Positions 53,671 through 61,600 of a DNA stretch of 64,000 nt are shown here, in pieces (the stretch's first letter is position 1; every line of letters starts with the position of its first letter). The DNA is from Gracilimonas sp964505215. Its GTDB lineage: Bacteria > Bacteroidota > Rhodothermia > Balneolales > Balneolaceae. Both the position numbers and the translations under genes were made by a program. Location of the stretch: assembly GCA_964505215.1 (NCBI GenBank), contig CAZDGU010000013.1, forward strand, positions 1 to 64,000. The letters run 5' to 3'. The notes under the pieces were generated by a model, which saw only the letters and a program-made list of their open reading frames with translations, ran no database searches and was not told the origin of the DNA.

Positions 53671-54362
53671 TTGAACTTAAAAATGTTACCCTAAAATTTG
53701 ATCATAACAGGGTGTTGGATGATGTGAATTTCAAGCTTCACAATGGTGAATTTGCTTATCTGATTGGGCCAACCGGAATCGGAAAAAGTTCTTTTCTGAA
53801 ATTACTTTATCGGGATGTATTGCCGGATTCCGGAACGGTGCGCGTTACCGAATATCCCGTAAATAAAATATCGGAGCGGGAAGTGCCTATGCTTAGGCGC
53901 CGGCTGGGCATTGTATTTCAGGATTTTCAGCTGCTGCAAGATCGTAATGTGCATGATAATGTGGCTTTTGCTCTTCAGGTTACCGGAGAGAAGCCGAAGT
54001 TCATCAAGCAGCGCGTGCTGGAAGTGCTTACTATGGTTGGGCTGAGCCACCGCCGCAAGCACATGCCTAAAGACCTTTCGGGAGGCGAACAGCAGCGCGT
54101 GGTTATTGCCCGGGCGCTGGCTAACGAGCCCCGCATTTTACTGGCCGATGAGCCTACCGGTAATCTGGACCCTAAAGCAACCAAAGATATTATGGACTTG
54201 CTGAAAAGCATCAACAACCGAGGAATGGCGGTGCTAATGGTGACTCACGATTATGCCGTGGTTAAAAAATACCGTGCGCGAACCATCCGCATGGTGAATG
54301 GAAAAACCCAGAATCTGGTATGGAAAGGCGATAAGCTGGTTCCCGAAAAAAACAGCCGCTGA
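53652..54362 (+). CDS. ftsE: FtsE-like cell division ATP-binding protein
   Basis: A 236-residue ABC ATPase; FtsE pairs with FtsX to activate peptidoglycan hydrolases at the division septum. Walker A is GPTGIGKSS, the signature LSGGEQQR, Walker B ILLADEPTGNLDP and the H-loop VTHDYAVV. FtsE-typical parts are RRRLGIVFQDFQLL and HDNVAFALQV. No ftsX follows in the window, which is unusual because the two genes are normally adjacent. It overlaps the upstream methyltransferase by 19 bp. Confidence 0.88.
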   Translation: MSETAVIELKNVTLKFDHNRVLDDVNFKLHNGEFAYLIGPTGIGKSSFLKLLYRDVLPDSGTVRVTEYPVNKISEREVPMLRRRLGIVFQDFQLLQDRNVHDNVAFALQVTGEKPKFIKQRVLEVLTMVGLSHRRKHMPKDLSGGEQQRVVIARALANEPRILLADEPTGNLDPKATKDIMDLLKSINNRGMAVLMVTHDYAVVKKYRARTIRMVNGKTQNLVWKGDKLVPEKNSR

Positions 54363-54559
54363 TGCTTTAAAATTCAAAAGGTACTCCGAAATTTAGTTTA
54401 GTTTTTGCTTCCACACAGAGTTCTGCAGAGTTTGACGCAGTGTTTCGCTGAGGTACTTCGAAAATCAGCGATTCGATCGTTCTTAAATCTCTTTGATCTT
54501 CTCCTTATCTTATTTTCTAAGCTTTACTGCATACTTTGAATCAATTTTTATAAAGTCCC

Positions 54560-55510
54560 ATGCTGCAACAGCAAAAATTTACCGAGCAGATTAGAGCGCA
54601 TGCCCTTCAGCTGGGTTTTGATGCCTGTGGATTTGCTAAATCCCAATATCTGCCGAAGGAAGCGCGACGGTTTGGCGAGTGGCTCAGCCAAAATAAAAAC
54701 GGTACTATGAACTGGATCGAAAATTATTTTGACAAAAGAGTTGATCCAACATTGTTGGTACCGGGTTCAAAAACGGTGGTTTCGGTGCTGGCAAGTTATC
54801 ATCACCCCCAACACAAGCAGCAAATTGGCATAAAAGACCGCCCGCTCATTTCAAAATATGCACAGGGGCGTGATTATCACAAAGTGGTTAAGAAAAAGCT
54901 AAAGCACCTTTTTAAGTTCACCGAAGAGCTTTTAGGCGGTTTGGAAGGTCGTATTTTCACCGATTCGGCTCCGGTTCTTGATAAAGTTTGGGCTCAGCGC
55001 GCCGGCTTGGGCTGGATTGGAAAAAACTCGAATTTACTGAATAAAGACATCGGTTCTTATTTCTTTATCGGGGAGATGATTATTGATGCTGAATTAAGCT
55101 ACGACACGCCCGTAACCGATCACTGCGGCACCTGCACCCGATGTATTGATGCCTGCCCAACCGATGCCATTTACGAGCCGTATCGGGTTGATGCCACTAA
55201 ATGTATTTCGTACCTGACCATTGAGCTGAAAGAGCAAATTGCGGAAGAACTTCAACCCAAAATAGAAAACTGGATTTACGGCTGTGATATCTGCCAGGAC
55301 GTATGCCCGTGGAACAGCAAAGCTGTATTGGCACATTTTGAGGATTTACACCCAAGAGATTACGTAGTGGATAAAGATTTAGAATATTGGCAAAACCTCA
55401 CCCCACAGCAATACAATAAAACCTTTGAAGGAAGTGCCGTACGGCGTGCGAAGTTTGAAAAATTTACCTCTACCGTAGATGTGGTTTCCAAGAATTTATC
55501 CTCTCAGTAA
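54560..55510 (+). CDS. queG: Epoxyqueuosine reductase
   Basis: The last step of queuosine tRNA modification, reducing epoxyqueuosine with cobalamin. The 316-residue protein has LGFDACGFAKS (cobalamin-binding domain start), TDSAPVLDKVWAQRAGLGWIGKN (split as DSAPVLDK and GLGWIGKN), and two 4Fe-4S motifs, CGTCTRCIDACP and CDICQDVCPWN. It has the shorter C terminus, without HEAT repeats. A terminator follows the stop. Confidence 0.96.
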   Translation: MLQQQKFTEQIRAHALQLGFDACGFAKSQYLPKEARRFGEWLSQNKNGTMNWIENYFDKRVDPTLLVPGSKTVVSVLASYHHPQHKQQIGIKDRPLISKYAQGRDYHKVVKKKLKHLFKFTEELLGGLEGRIFTDSAPVLDKVWAQRAGLGWIGKNSNLLNKDIGSYFFIGEMIIDAELSYDTPVTDHCGTCTRCIDACPTDAIYEPYRVDATKCISYLTIELKEQIAEELQPKIENWIYGCDICQDVCPWNSKAVLAHFEDLHPRDYVVDKDLEYWQNLTPQQYNKTFEGSAVRRAKFEKFTSTVDVVSKNLSSQ

Positions 55511-55539
55511 TTTGTAACCACAAAAGCTTGACTAAACTA

Positions 55540-55567
55540 AAAAAGCCGACTTTTCAGCCGGCTTTTT
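55540..55567. terminator. Bidirectional terminator between queG and the lipoprotein gene
   Basis: AAAAAGCCG-acttttcagc-CGGCTTTTT: a perfect 9-bp stem with A/T tails on both sides, between two convergent genes. Confidence 0.9.
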
Positions 55568-55590
55568 AGTAGATGAGAATTATCTATGAG

Positions 55591-56394
55591 TTATGAGCTA
55601 CAAGGTACATCTTCAAAGTCTGCATTCCAGCAGAAGCGGTTATCTGCACCGCCTTCCTGGTAATAGCCTGTCATGGTTTCGGTATTCCAAACCACAAGAA
55701 TATTACCGCTGCTGCTGTTGCTTTCAAACAATTCGGCACGGAAGTTATGCCCATCTTGGCTAAATGAATAGGTCGATTCCACACCACCGGTTTCTTCATC
55801 AAGCACTTCTAAAGTCATGTCCATTTTAGTATCACTTTCTTTGGTCCAGCTTGATTTAAAAACAGGAATTTCCTTAGAAGACTCTTCAGACTCTAACGTA
55901 TTAAAAGTCCAGCTTCCTGAAGTACCGTCGTTAGCCACGCGGCCTGTCATCATGGTGTAATCTTTTACAGAATTACCTTGTCCATCGTCATAAGACCAAG
56001 TCATCTCCCACTCTGTAAAGCCGTTTTTCTCTTCAGCAGTGGTTTTAATTTCCATGCTTGCTCCCTGATAGGATTCTTTGTACTGCCATACCCATTTACC
56101 ATTTTTAAACTTTGCGTTCTCACGGTCTATGTCATAAAAGAAGCCCTGATACATAGTACCAAACGAAGACATAATGGCAAGGCTTACTGCGTACCAGCTG
56201 GCCGCATAGTAGTTACTGTAAGTTGGTGCTTTTTGAGGGTCGTTATCGAAATAAGACAGATCGGGTTCAATAGCGAATTCCGGCAGCTCCGGCGGTTCGC
56301 CTTTTGCTGAAGCAGGGTCGTTACTACAGTTTGTAACTGTCATTGAAAAAAGCAGTACAAACGAAAGTAGTTTTATTACTCTTGATTTACTCAT
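55591..56394 (-). CDS. Lipoprotein of unknown function, ECF-regulated
   Basis: A 267-residue lipoprotein with signal and lipobox MTVTNC (Cys near residue 23). The mature part has a Pro/Glu-rich start, an AASWYAVSLAIMSSFG helix, then a beta-rich domain with several Trp and Tyr residues (KWVWQYK, TEWEMTWSYDD, GSWTFNTLE, WNTETMTGYYQEG), resembling a calycin-like or small barrel fold. I do not recognise the family. It lies downstream of the second ECF sigma gene and has the ECF-type promoter at 56431-56462. Confidence 0.75.
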   Translation of the reverse strand: MSKSRVIKLLSFVLLFSMTVTNCSNDPASAKGEPPELPEFAIEPDLSYFDNDPQKAPTYSNYYAASWYAVSLAIMSSFGTMYQGFFYDIDRENAKFKNGKWVWQYKESYQGASMEIKTTAEEKNGFTEWEMTWSYDDGQGNSVKDYTMMTGRVANDGTSGSWTFNTLESEESSKEIPVFKSSWTKESDTKMDMTLEVLDEETGGVESTYSFSQDGHNFRAELFESNSSSGNILVVWNTETMTGYYQEGGADNRFCWNADFEDVPCSS

Positions 56395-56430
56395 TGATTT
56401 ATAGATTAGTTATGTGTTGGATGTTTATTT

Positions 56431-56462
56431 TATATGCGTAAAGTGTACCTGAAAAGGTTCAA
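56431..56462 (-). promoter_or_regulatory. ECF sigma promoter for the lipoprotein gene
   Basis: TTGAACCTTTT (-35 region, 56452-56462) and ACGCATATA (-10 region, 56431-56439) on the minus strand. GAACC and ACGCATATA are 16 nt apart, the same as in the promoter-like sequence before the barrel gene. The -10 ends 36 bp before the ATG. Confidence 0.75.
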
Positions 56463-56467
56463 GTTTT

Positions 56468-57100
56468 TTAAAATTTGTCTCTTTTATCTATCAGTGCTTT
56501 ATAAAGCAGCTCTCTTGCTCTAAAAATATGTGCTTTTACTGTGCCTAAAGGCAAATCCAAAGCCTCAGATATTTCTTGGTACGACTTTTCTTCCATATGC
56601 CTCATTTCAATTACCGCCTTATATTTTTCGGGTAAATTTTGAATGGCATCTTGAACAATAGCCTTTCTCTCTTTTTTTATAACCGGCTTATCCGTTAAAA
56701 AGCTTTCGTCCGGAAGCTGTATTTCCATCTCACCGTCTTTAGTGGCATAGGGCTGATTGATGGAAAGCGTTTGCAATTTCTTTTTACGCAAATAATCTAT
56801 AGTGTGATTTGTAGCAATACGATATAACCATGTAGAAAATGCGTAGTCTGTGCTATAAGAATTTAAGTTATGAAATGCCTTCATAAACACTTCTTGAACC
56901 AGATCTTCTACCAGTTCCACTTCCTTAATCATTTTTCGGATATGGAAATAAATCGGTTTCTGATATTTATCTACCAGCTTGGTGTACGAGTCTTTTTTCC
57001 CGGCTAATGCATCTTGTACAAACACATCATCTTCCAGGCTGCTGGCCGAAGCATTTTTTCGGGGAGAAGTATTTTTAATCTCGTGTTTTTCCTTAGACAT
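56468..57100 (-). CDS. ECF-type RNA polymerase sigma factor
   Basis: A 210-residue sigma factor. After a Lys/Ser-rich N-terminal extension (about 1-22), region 2 covers about 30-110 (VDKYQKPIYFHI, DLVQEVFMKAFHN, FSTWLYRIATNHTIDYLRKK) and region 4 about 145-205 (LPEKYKAVIEMRHME, then EISEALDLPLGTVKAHIFRARE). No anti-sigma gene is adjacent. Its two neighbours, a lipoprotein and a barrel protein, share a promoter-like sequence, so it probably controls envelope genes. The gene upstream diverges. Confidence 0.95.
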   Translation of the reverse strand: MSKEKHEIKNTSPRKNASASSLEDDVFVQDALAGKKDSYTKLVDKYQKPIYFHIRKMIKEVELVEDLVQEVFMKAFHNLNSYSTDYAFSTWLYRIATNHTIDYLRKKKLQTLSINQPYATKDGEMEIQLPDESFLTDKPVIKKERKAIVQDAIQNLPEKYKAVIEMRHMEEKSYQEISEALDLPLGTVKAHIFRARELLYKALIDKRDKF

Positions 57101-57158
57101 ATCTTCAATTATTCAGCCCTTAAGATAAAAACCCTAAGACAAATGAAAATACCTTTTT

Positions 57159-57190
57159 TTGAACCTTTTTTATAAAACTTAACGCATATA
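57159..57190 (+). promoter_or_regulatory. ECF sigma promoter for the outer-membrane barrel gene
   Basis: TTGAACCTTTT (57159-57169) and ACGCATATA (57182-57190), 16 nt between GAACC and ACGCATATA, matching the lipoprotein promoter. The -10 lies 44 bp before the ATG at 57235. Confidence 0.75.
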
Positions 57191-57234
57191 TTATTGAGTA
57201 TCTTAAATCATTAATAATAACCAATACAAAAGCT

Positions 57235-57756
57235 ATGAAAAAAACATCCCTAATTGTTCTAACTTTAATTTTTGCAACAGTTCTTAACCATAATTTATAT
57301 GCGCAAGATGCTGATAATGGAAATGCCGGAGCTATTCAAGTTGGCGGCGGCCTAATGTACGGCTCCGAAATTGATCAGCTGGGTTTTCGTGTTGATGGTA
57401 ATTATGTAATCAACGCAGATTTTCGGGTTGAAGCCGATCTTGGTTTTTATTTACCAGAAAGCTCCGGTAATGTTGACGTGAACTGGTTCGAGTTTAACGT
57501 TAATGGAAACTACATTTACGTAAACGAGCCGGATAAAGGGTTAATAGTATATGCATTAGCAGGACTTAACTATACTCGCGCAAAAGTCAGTGCCGGAAAC
57601 TTCAGCTCAACAAATGGCGAAGTAGGCCTTAACATAGGTACCGGACTTGAGTATGGACTTGATTTCGCAAACCTTTTTGCCGAATTAAAGTACGTACTGG
57701 GTGATTATGACCAGCTTAATATCGGGGCAGGACTGCGTTTCCCTATAGGAAACTAA
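57235..57756 (+). CDS. Small outer-membrane beta-barrel protein (OmpX/OmpA-barrel-like)
   Basis: A 173-residue exported protein: signal peptide about 1-23 (ends LYAQ), then alternating hydrophobic strands and loops consistent with an eight-strand barrel (AIQVGGGLMYG, FRVEADLGFYL, FEFNVNGNYIYV, VYALAGLNYTRAKV, EVGLNIGTGLEYGL, FAELKYVLG, NIGAGLRFPIGN). The C terminus is not a standard aromatic one. It diverges from the ECF sigma gene and carries the same promoter motif as the lipoprotein. Confidence 0.85.
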   Translation: MKKTSLIVLTLIFATVLNHNLYAQDADNGNAGAIQVGGGLMYGSEIDQLGFRVDGNYVINADFRVEADLGFYLPESSGNVDVNWFEFNVNGNYIYVNEPDKGLIVYALAGLNYTRAKVSAGNFSSTNGEVGLNIGTGLEYGLDFANLFAELKYVLGDYDQLNIGAGLRFPIGN

Positions 57757-57776
57757 GACAGTTTAACCTACTTATA

Positions 57777-57812
57777 AAAGCATCACTTTTAGCTAAGTGG
57801 TGCTTTTTTTTA
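57777..57812 (+). terminator. Terminator after the barrel gene
   Basis: AAAAGCATCACTT-ttagct-AAGTGGTGC (one wobble) followed by eight Ts, 20 bp past the stop. Confidence 0.9.
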
Positions 57813-57902
57813 TTTAGCTCATCTATGTTTAGCTACAAAAAGCAGGACACGTTAAATGTATGGGGACTAAGGCTACTAATTCAAAACTCAACCCAAAAAA
57901 CT

Positions 57903-58033
57903 TGTCATTTCGACCGAAGAGAACGAACCCCGATAGGGTGAGCGAACGCAGCGGAGAAATCTTTTGAGGGTTGAATAGGACTGTGTCATTAGCAGGCTTA
58001 GATAGATCTCTCAGCTTCATTCGTTCGAGATAA
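57903..58033. repeat. Dispersed intergenic repeat (TGTCATTTCGACCGAA type)
   Basis: Starts TGTCATTTCGACCGAAGAG, contains GAGCGAACGCAGCGGAGAAAT and, further on, a second degenerate piece TGTCATTAGCAGG...AGATCTCTCAGCTTCATTCG. Similar in style to the pieces at 44391 and 44557, so it is probably a recurrent genome-wide repeat. Confidence 0.6.
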
Positions 58034-58115
58034 CAAAACGGGCGGGGGTTAAGGCAGCGTGTTATAATTACATTACACAAACTACCACAACCCTTTGTCA
58101 TTTCTCGGCTTCACT

Positions 58116-59033
58116 TCAAGCTAAGGTAAGCAGCGCTCCGTGGCGAATTCCACCGGTAGAAATTTTCAGGCTTTCTATTTCGAAATGCTCCATAAAGCCT
58201 TCTAAAATTAGCAGTCCGGCCATAAAAATATCTTCACGTCCTTTTAAATAAACCGGATGCCGGCCGAGCATCTCTTCCTGAGAATGAATTGAAAACTCCT
58301 GAATAAAATAGCGTACGGTTTCTATCTGCAGCTCATACCCATTTATCTTATCCGGCTCGTAGCTTTTGAGCTTTAAAGCCATTCCTGCCAGCGTGGTCAG
58401 CGTTCCGGCAACACCCAATGCCGTAAATGGCTGGCCGGAAAATTCGAAAGGCCGACTGTTATACAACTCTGATACCGCCTTACGGCATGCCAAAATTTCT
58501 TTTTCTGTAGGTGGATTTCCGGACATAAAGCGTTCGGTAAATCGCACGGCTCCCATATCAAAAGAGTGCACATCTGTTACATTGGTGTTTTTCACTTGAG
58601 CAACCTCTGTACTGCCTCCTCCGATATCCAGAATTAGCACTTCGGGGAGATTTCTATCCGGCAACACAGATAAAGCTCCAACAGCCGTACATTCAGCTTC
58701 TTCAGCTCCATTCAGCAGTCGAATGCTGAAACCGGTTTCTCTTTTAACGGCGGCTATAAAAGCTGCTCTGTTATTGGCATCACGCACGGCGCTGGTAGCC
58801 GTAACTGTTACTTTGTTTATCTGCGAATATTTCGTTTTCAGCGTTTGTTGGCAGGCTTTTAAGGCTTCAATAACGCGTTTCTCAGCTTTTGGGCCAATGT
58901 TGTGTTCAGCATCTACGCCTTTTCCTAAGCGAGGCATGTGCTGCTCTTCATAAACAGGTTTTACCGTCCCATTTTCAATTTCTGCCACCAGCAGAAGTAC
59001 GGTATTCGTTCCTATGTCTATAGCTGCTTTCAC
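58116..59033 (-). CDS. Exopolyphosphatase / guanosine pentaphosphate phosphatase family protein
   Basis: A 305-residue Ppx/GppA enzyme that cleaves polyphosphate or pppGpp. The actin-like ATPase fold shows AAIDIGTNTVLLLVAEI at the start, ATSAVRDANN, LDIGGGSTEVAQV and the C-terminal GVAGTLTTLAGM. It lacks the C-terminal HD domain of longer members. The start is GTG and overlaps the prmA stop by 4 bp (GTGA), so translation is coupled, with prmA next. Confidence 0.93.
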   Translation of the reverse strand: MKAAIDIGTNTVLLLVAEIENGTVKPVYEEQHMPRLGKGVDAEHNIGPKAEKRVIEALKACQQTLKTKYSQINKVTVTATSAVRDANNRAAFIAAVKRETGFSIRLLNGAEEAECTAVGALSVLPDRNLPEVLILDIGGGSTEVAQVKNTNVTDVHSFDMGAVRFTERFMSGNPPTEKEILACRKAVSELYNSRPFEFSGQPFTALGVAGTLTTLAGMALKLKSYEPDKINGYELQIETVRYFIQEFSIHSQEEMLGRHPVYLKGREDIFMAGLLILEGFMEHFEIESLKISTGGIRHGALLTLA

Positions 59034-59866
59034 GCCTCAAACAGTAAAGCTATCCATTCGTTGTGTTGGCGGGTTTCAACATATTTGAGCTCTTTCAGTG
59101 CTTTCTGCTCAAGCATTACGGCCTCATCTTCTTCCAAAAGACCGGATAGCAATAACCGTCCGCCCGGCTTCAGGTAGGCACACAATTCGGGCATTAATTC
59201 AATCAGCGTATTTCGGTTGATGTTGGCTAATACCACATCATATTTTTCTCCCTCCGGAACGACTTCCGTTGAGCCGATTTTAATTTCAAAACCATCCACT
59301 TTATTGAGTAAAATATTCTCTTTGGCATTCGTTTCGCTCCATTCGTCCACATCAAAGCCAAAAGCAGATGCAGCACCCAACTTCAGCGCTGCGATGCCTA
59401 AAATACCCGTTCCGGTACCCGCATCTAAAACGGAATCTCCCTCATGTATAACTTCCGGAAGCCATTCCAGCATTACGCGCGTGGTGGCGTGGTAACCTGT
59501 TCCAAAGGCCATTTTAGGATCAATCATCAGTTCAATCCGATCACCAATTTCATCTATTGGAGCCGCCCAGGTTGGGTGCACATAAAACCGGCCAATGGAT
59601 TGGGGCTGAATGGTGCGTTCCCAGGCTTCATTCCAGTTTTGCTCTTTTACGACGCGCTCTTTCAGAATTGAAGAATCTCCGCCCCAATTCATGACTATGC
59701 GCTCAATGGTTTCGCGTTTAAGATCATCAAACCGGTTGGCGGGAATGGTGGCAATAAGCAGATTATCTTCCTGTTCAAAGCCTTCAAAGTCCAGCTCAAA
59801 CAGCTCGGCTATTAACAGCTCATGGAACTCATCTTTCAGCGAAATTTGTATTTCTATGTAATCCAT
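59030..59866 (-). CDS. prmA: Ribosomal protein L11 methyltransferase
   Basis: Methylates lysines on ribosomal protein L11. The 278-residue protein has the substrate-recognition N-terminal domain (about 1-95) and the methyltransferase domain with FGTGYHATTRVMLEWL (about 122-137), VLDAGTGTGILGIAALKLGA (motif I) and ANINRNTLIELMPEL. The start overlaps the ppx-like gene end by 4 bp on one side and the M28 peptidase stop by 1 bp on the other. Confidence 0.94.
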   Translation of the reverse strand: MDYIEIQISLKDEFHELLIAELFELDFEGFEQEDNLLIATIPANRFDDLKRETIERIVMNWGGDSSILKERVVKEQNWNEAWERTIQPQSIGRFYVHPTWAAPIDEIGDRIELMIDPKMAFGTGYHATTRVMLEWLPEVIHEGDSVLDAGTGTGILGIAALKLGAASAFGFDVDEWSETNAKENILLNKVDGFEIKIGSTEVVPEGEKYDVVLANINRNTLIELMPELCAYLKPGGRLLLSGLLEEDEAVMLEQKALKELKYVETRQHNEWIALLFEA

Positions 59867-60828
59867 TATAAGCGATTATAAATAAGTTCAGCCAGCACTT
59901 CGCCCACAGCGCGCAGCGTTTCGTGGCTTATGATTTCCATGTTATCTCTATGCGTGTGCCAGTGTGGGGCAAACTCGGCGTAGCCATCGGCATTTACCGA
60001 GTGATTGATGATATCAATAAAAGGGATGTGAGCCTGCTCATTCAGAATTACGTGGTCATCTACAGCGGCTGCACCTTTTTCATTCAAAAACAGATTTCCG
60101 TATCCTTTTTCGGCGGCAATATTCCATACCTCATCCACTAAATTTGGCGCATAACTTAGCGAATATTGCTCTTTGGGAAATTGCGCTCCTTTTGCACCAA
60201 CCATATCAACCAAAATTCCAAAACGAGGCTTATAACCCGGAACCGGCGGATTTTGAGCCCAATATCGAGAACCTAAAAAGTATTTCTCCAGACTGCCTGA
60301 TTTTCCATAATCTTCTCCATCAAACAAAACAATATCCACGCCAATGGGCGGTGGATTTTCGCTGAATATGCGAGCCAGCTCCAGTAGAACAGCTACTCCG
60401 CTTCCGCCATCATCGGCGCCGAGAATGCCTTCATCTGTTCGGGTTGAATCCATGTCGGCTCGTGGACGGCTGTCCCAGTGCGCACTTAGCATGATACGGT
60501 CAGAGGCTTCCAGGTTAAAAGCAGCAATTACATTTCCAAGCTTCAGCTGTTCGCCATAGCCTTCTGCTTCAAAATTTTGAATGAATACGGCATTTTTTCC
60601 TGCGTAAACGCCAAGCTTTTCTTTGTAGTACTGCATAGCCTGCCGGTGTGCTTCCGTATTTGGAATGCGCGGACCAAAAGCCACCTGCTGTTCTACAAAA
60701 TGGTAGGCAGAGTCTGCGTTAAAACTTGGTACGGCTCTTCCCTTTTTGGAAAACTTAAGATTGGGCGTATCTGCGCCGGAGCAGCTGCTTAACAGAACCA
60801 GGACTGCTATAAACAAGATTCTATTCAT
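59866..60828 (-). CDS. M28-family zinc peptidase / glutaminyl-peptide cyclotransferase-like lipoprotein
   Basis: From ATG 60828 the protein has 320 residues with the lipobox LLSSC (Cys near 13); a longer frame adds 11 residues without a signal. The metal-binding core shows HWDSRPRAD, GADDGGSG (Asp ligand), FDGEDYG (catalytic Glu and ligand), and INHSVN. This combination, with ILGADDGGSGVAVLLEL, is close to the bacterial glutaminyl cyclase group. It overlaps the SDR gene by 8 bp. Confidence 0.88.
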   Translation of the reverse strand: MNRILFIAVLVLLSSCSGADTPNLKFSKKGRAVPSFNADSAYHFVEQQVAFGPRIPNTEAHRQAMQYYKEKLGVYAGKNAVFIQNFEAEGYGEQLKLGNVIAAFNLEASDRIMLSAHWDSRPRADMDSTRTDEGILGADDGGSGVAVLLELARIFSENPPPIGVDIVLFDGEDYGKSGSLEKYFLGSRYWAQNPPVPGYKPRFGILVDMVGAKGAQFPKEQYSLSYAPNLVDEVWNIAAEKGYGNLFLNEKGAAAVDDHVILNEQAHIPFIDIINHSVNADGYAEFAPHWHTHRDNMEIISHETLRAVGEVLAELIYNRL

Positions 60829-61585
60829 TGCGCGAAACCATAGTTGCAGAAGATTGAGCAACGGGATAAATAATGGTATCCATAATATTTACATGTGGCG
60901 GACGGTTGGCAACAAACAGAATAATTTCGGCAATATCTTGGGCAGTAAGAGGCTGCATTCCTGCATACACATTGGCAGCTTTTTCTTTATCGCCGCCAAA
61001 GCGCACTTCACTGAATTCCGTTTCTACCAATCCCGGCGAAACCATACTTACGCGTACGTTGGTACCGTGTAAATCTTTTTTGGTGGCTTCCGTAATCGCT
61101 CTTACAGCATGTTTGGTAGCACTGTACACCACGCCTCCGGCATACGATTCGTGCCCGGCCGTGGAGCCTATATTAATAATATGACCTGAGTTACGCTCCT
61201 TCATTCCCGGAGAGATAAGACGAGAAAGGTATAAAAGTCCTTTCACGTTGGTATCAATCATGGTTTCCCAATCCTCAAAATCAGCATCATACACCGGATC
61301 GGTACCTCTGGCAAGTCCGGCATTATTTACCAAAATATCAATTTCATGCGGGCAGGCATTCACAAAAGAGCGGCAGGCTTCCACATCTCTGATATCAAAT
61401 GCATGGGTCTCCACTTCTACCCCAAACTGCTTTTCAAAATCTTCTTTGATCTTTTCGAGCCGTTCTGAGCGTCGTCCCGTCAGCACCAGATTTACTCCCT
61501 GTTCAGCAAAAAGAGCGGCTGTTTTATACCCGATGCCTGCGGTGGCTCCGGTTATCACTGCTGTTTTGCCTGAGAGTCGGTTCAT
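60821..61585 (-). CDS. Short-chain dehydrogenase/reductase
   Basis: A 254-residue SDR with the nucleotide motif TGATAGIGYKTA (about 13-24), the Asn in LVNNAG, the catalytic Ser in INIGSTAG, and YSATKHA (Tyr near 156). Similar to the YdfG-type 3-hydroxy acid dehydrogenases, but the substrate cannot be set. It overlaps the M28 gene, so the two are translated together. Confidence 0.9.
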   Translation of the reverse strand: MNRLSGKTAVITGATAGIGYKTAALFAEQGVNLVLTGRRSERLEKIKEDFEKQFGVEVETHAFDIRDVEACRSFVNACPHEIDILVNNAGLARGTDPVYDADFEDWETMIDTNVKGLLYLSRLISPGMKERNSGHIINIGSTAGHESYAGGVVYSATKHAVRAITEATKKDLHGTNVRVSMVSPGLVETEFSEVRFGGDKEKAANVYAGMQPLTAQDIAEIILFVANRPPHVNIMDTIIYPVAQSSATMVSRNE

Positions 61586-61600
61586 GCTGTTATTACTACA

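Larger units (their letters stand above)
57757..58115. other. 359-bp gap: terminator plus dispersed repeat
   Basis: No supported gene. It holds the terminator at 57777-57812 and the repeat at 57903-58033; the rest is plain AT-rich sequence. Confidence 0.7.
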
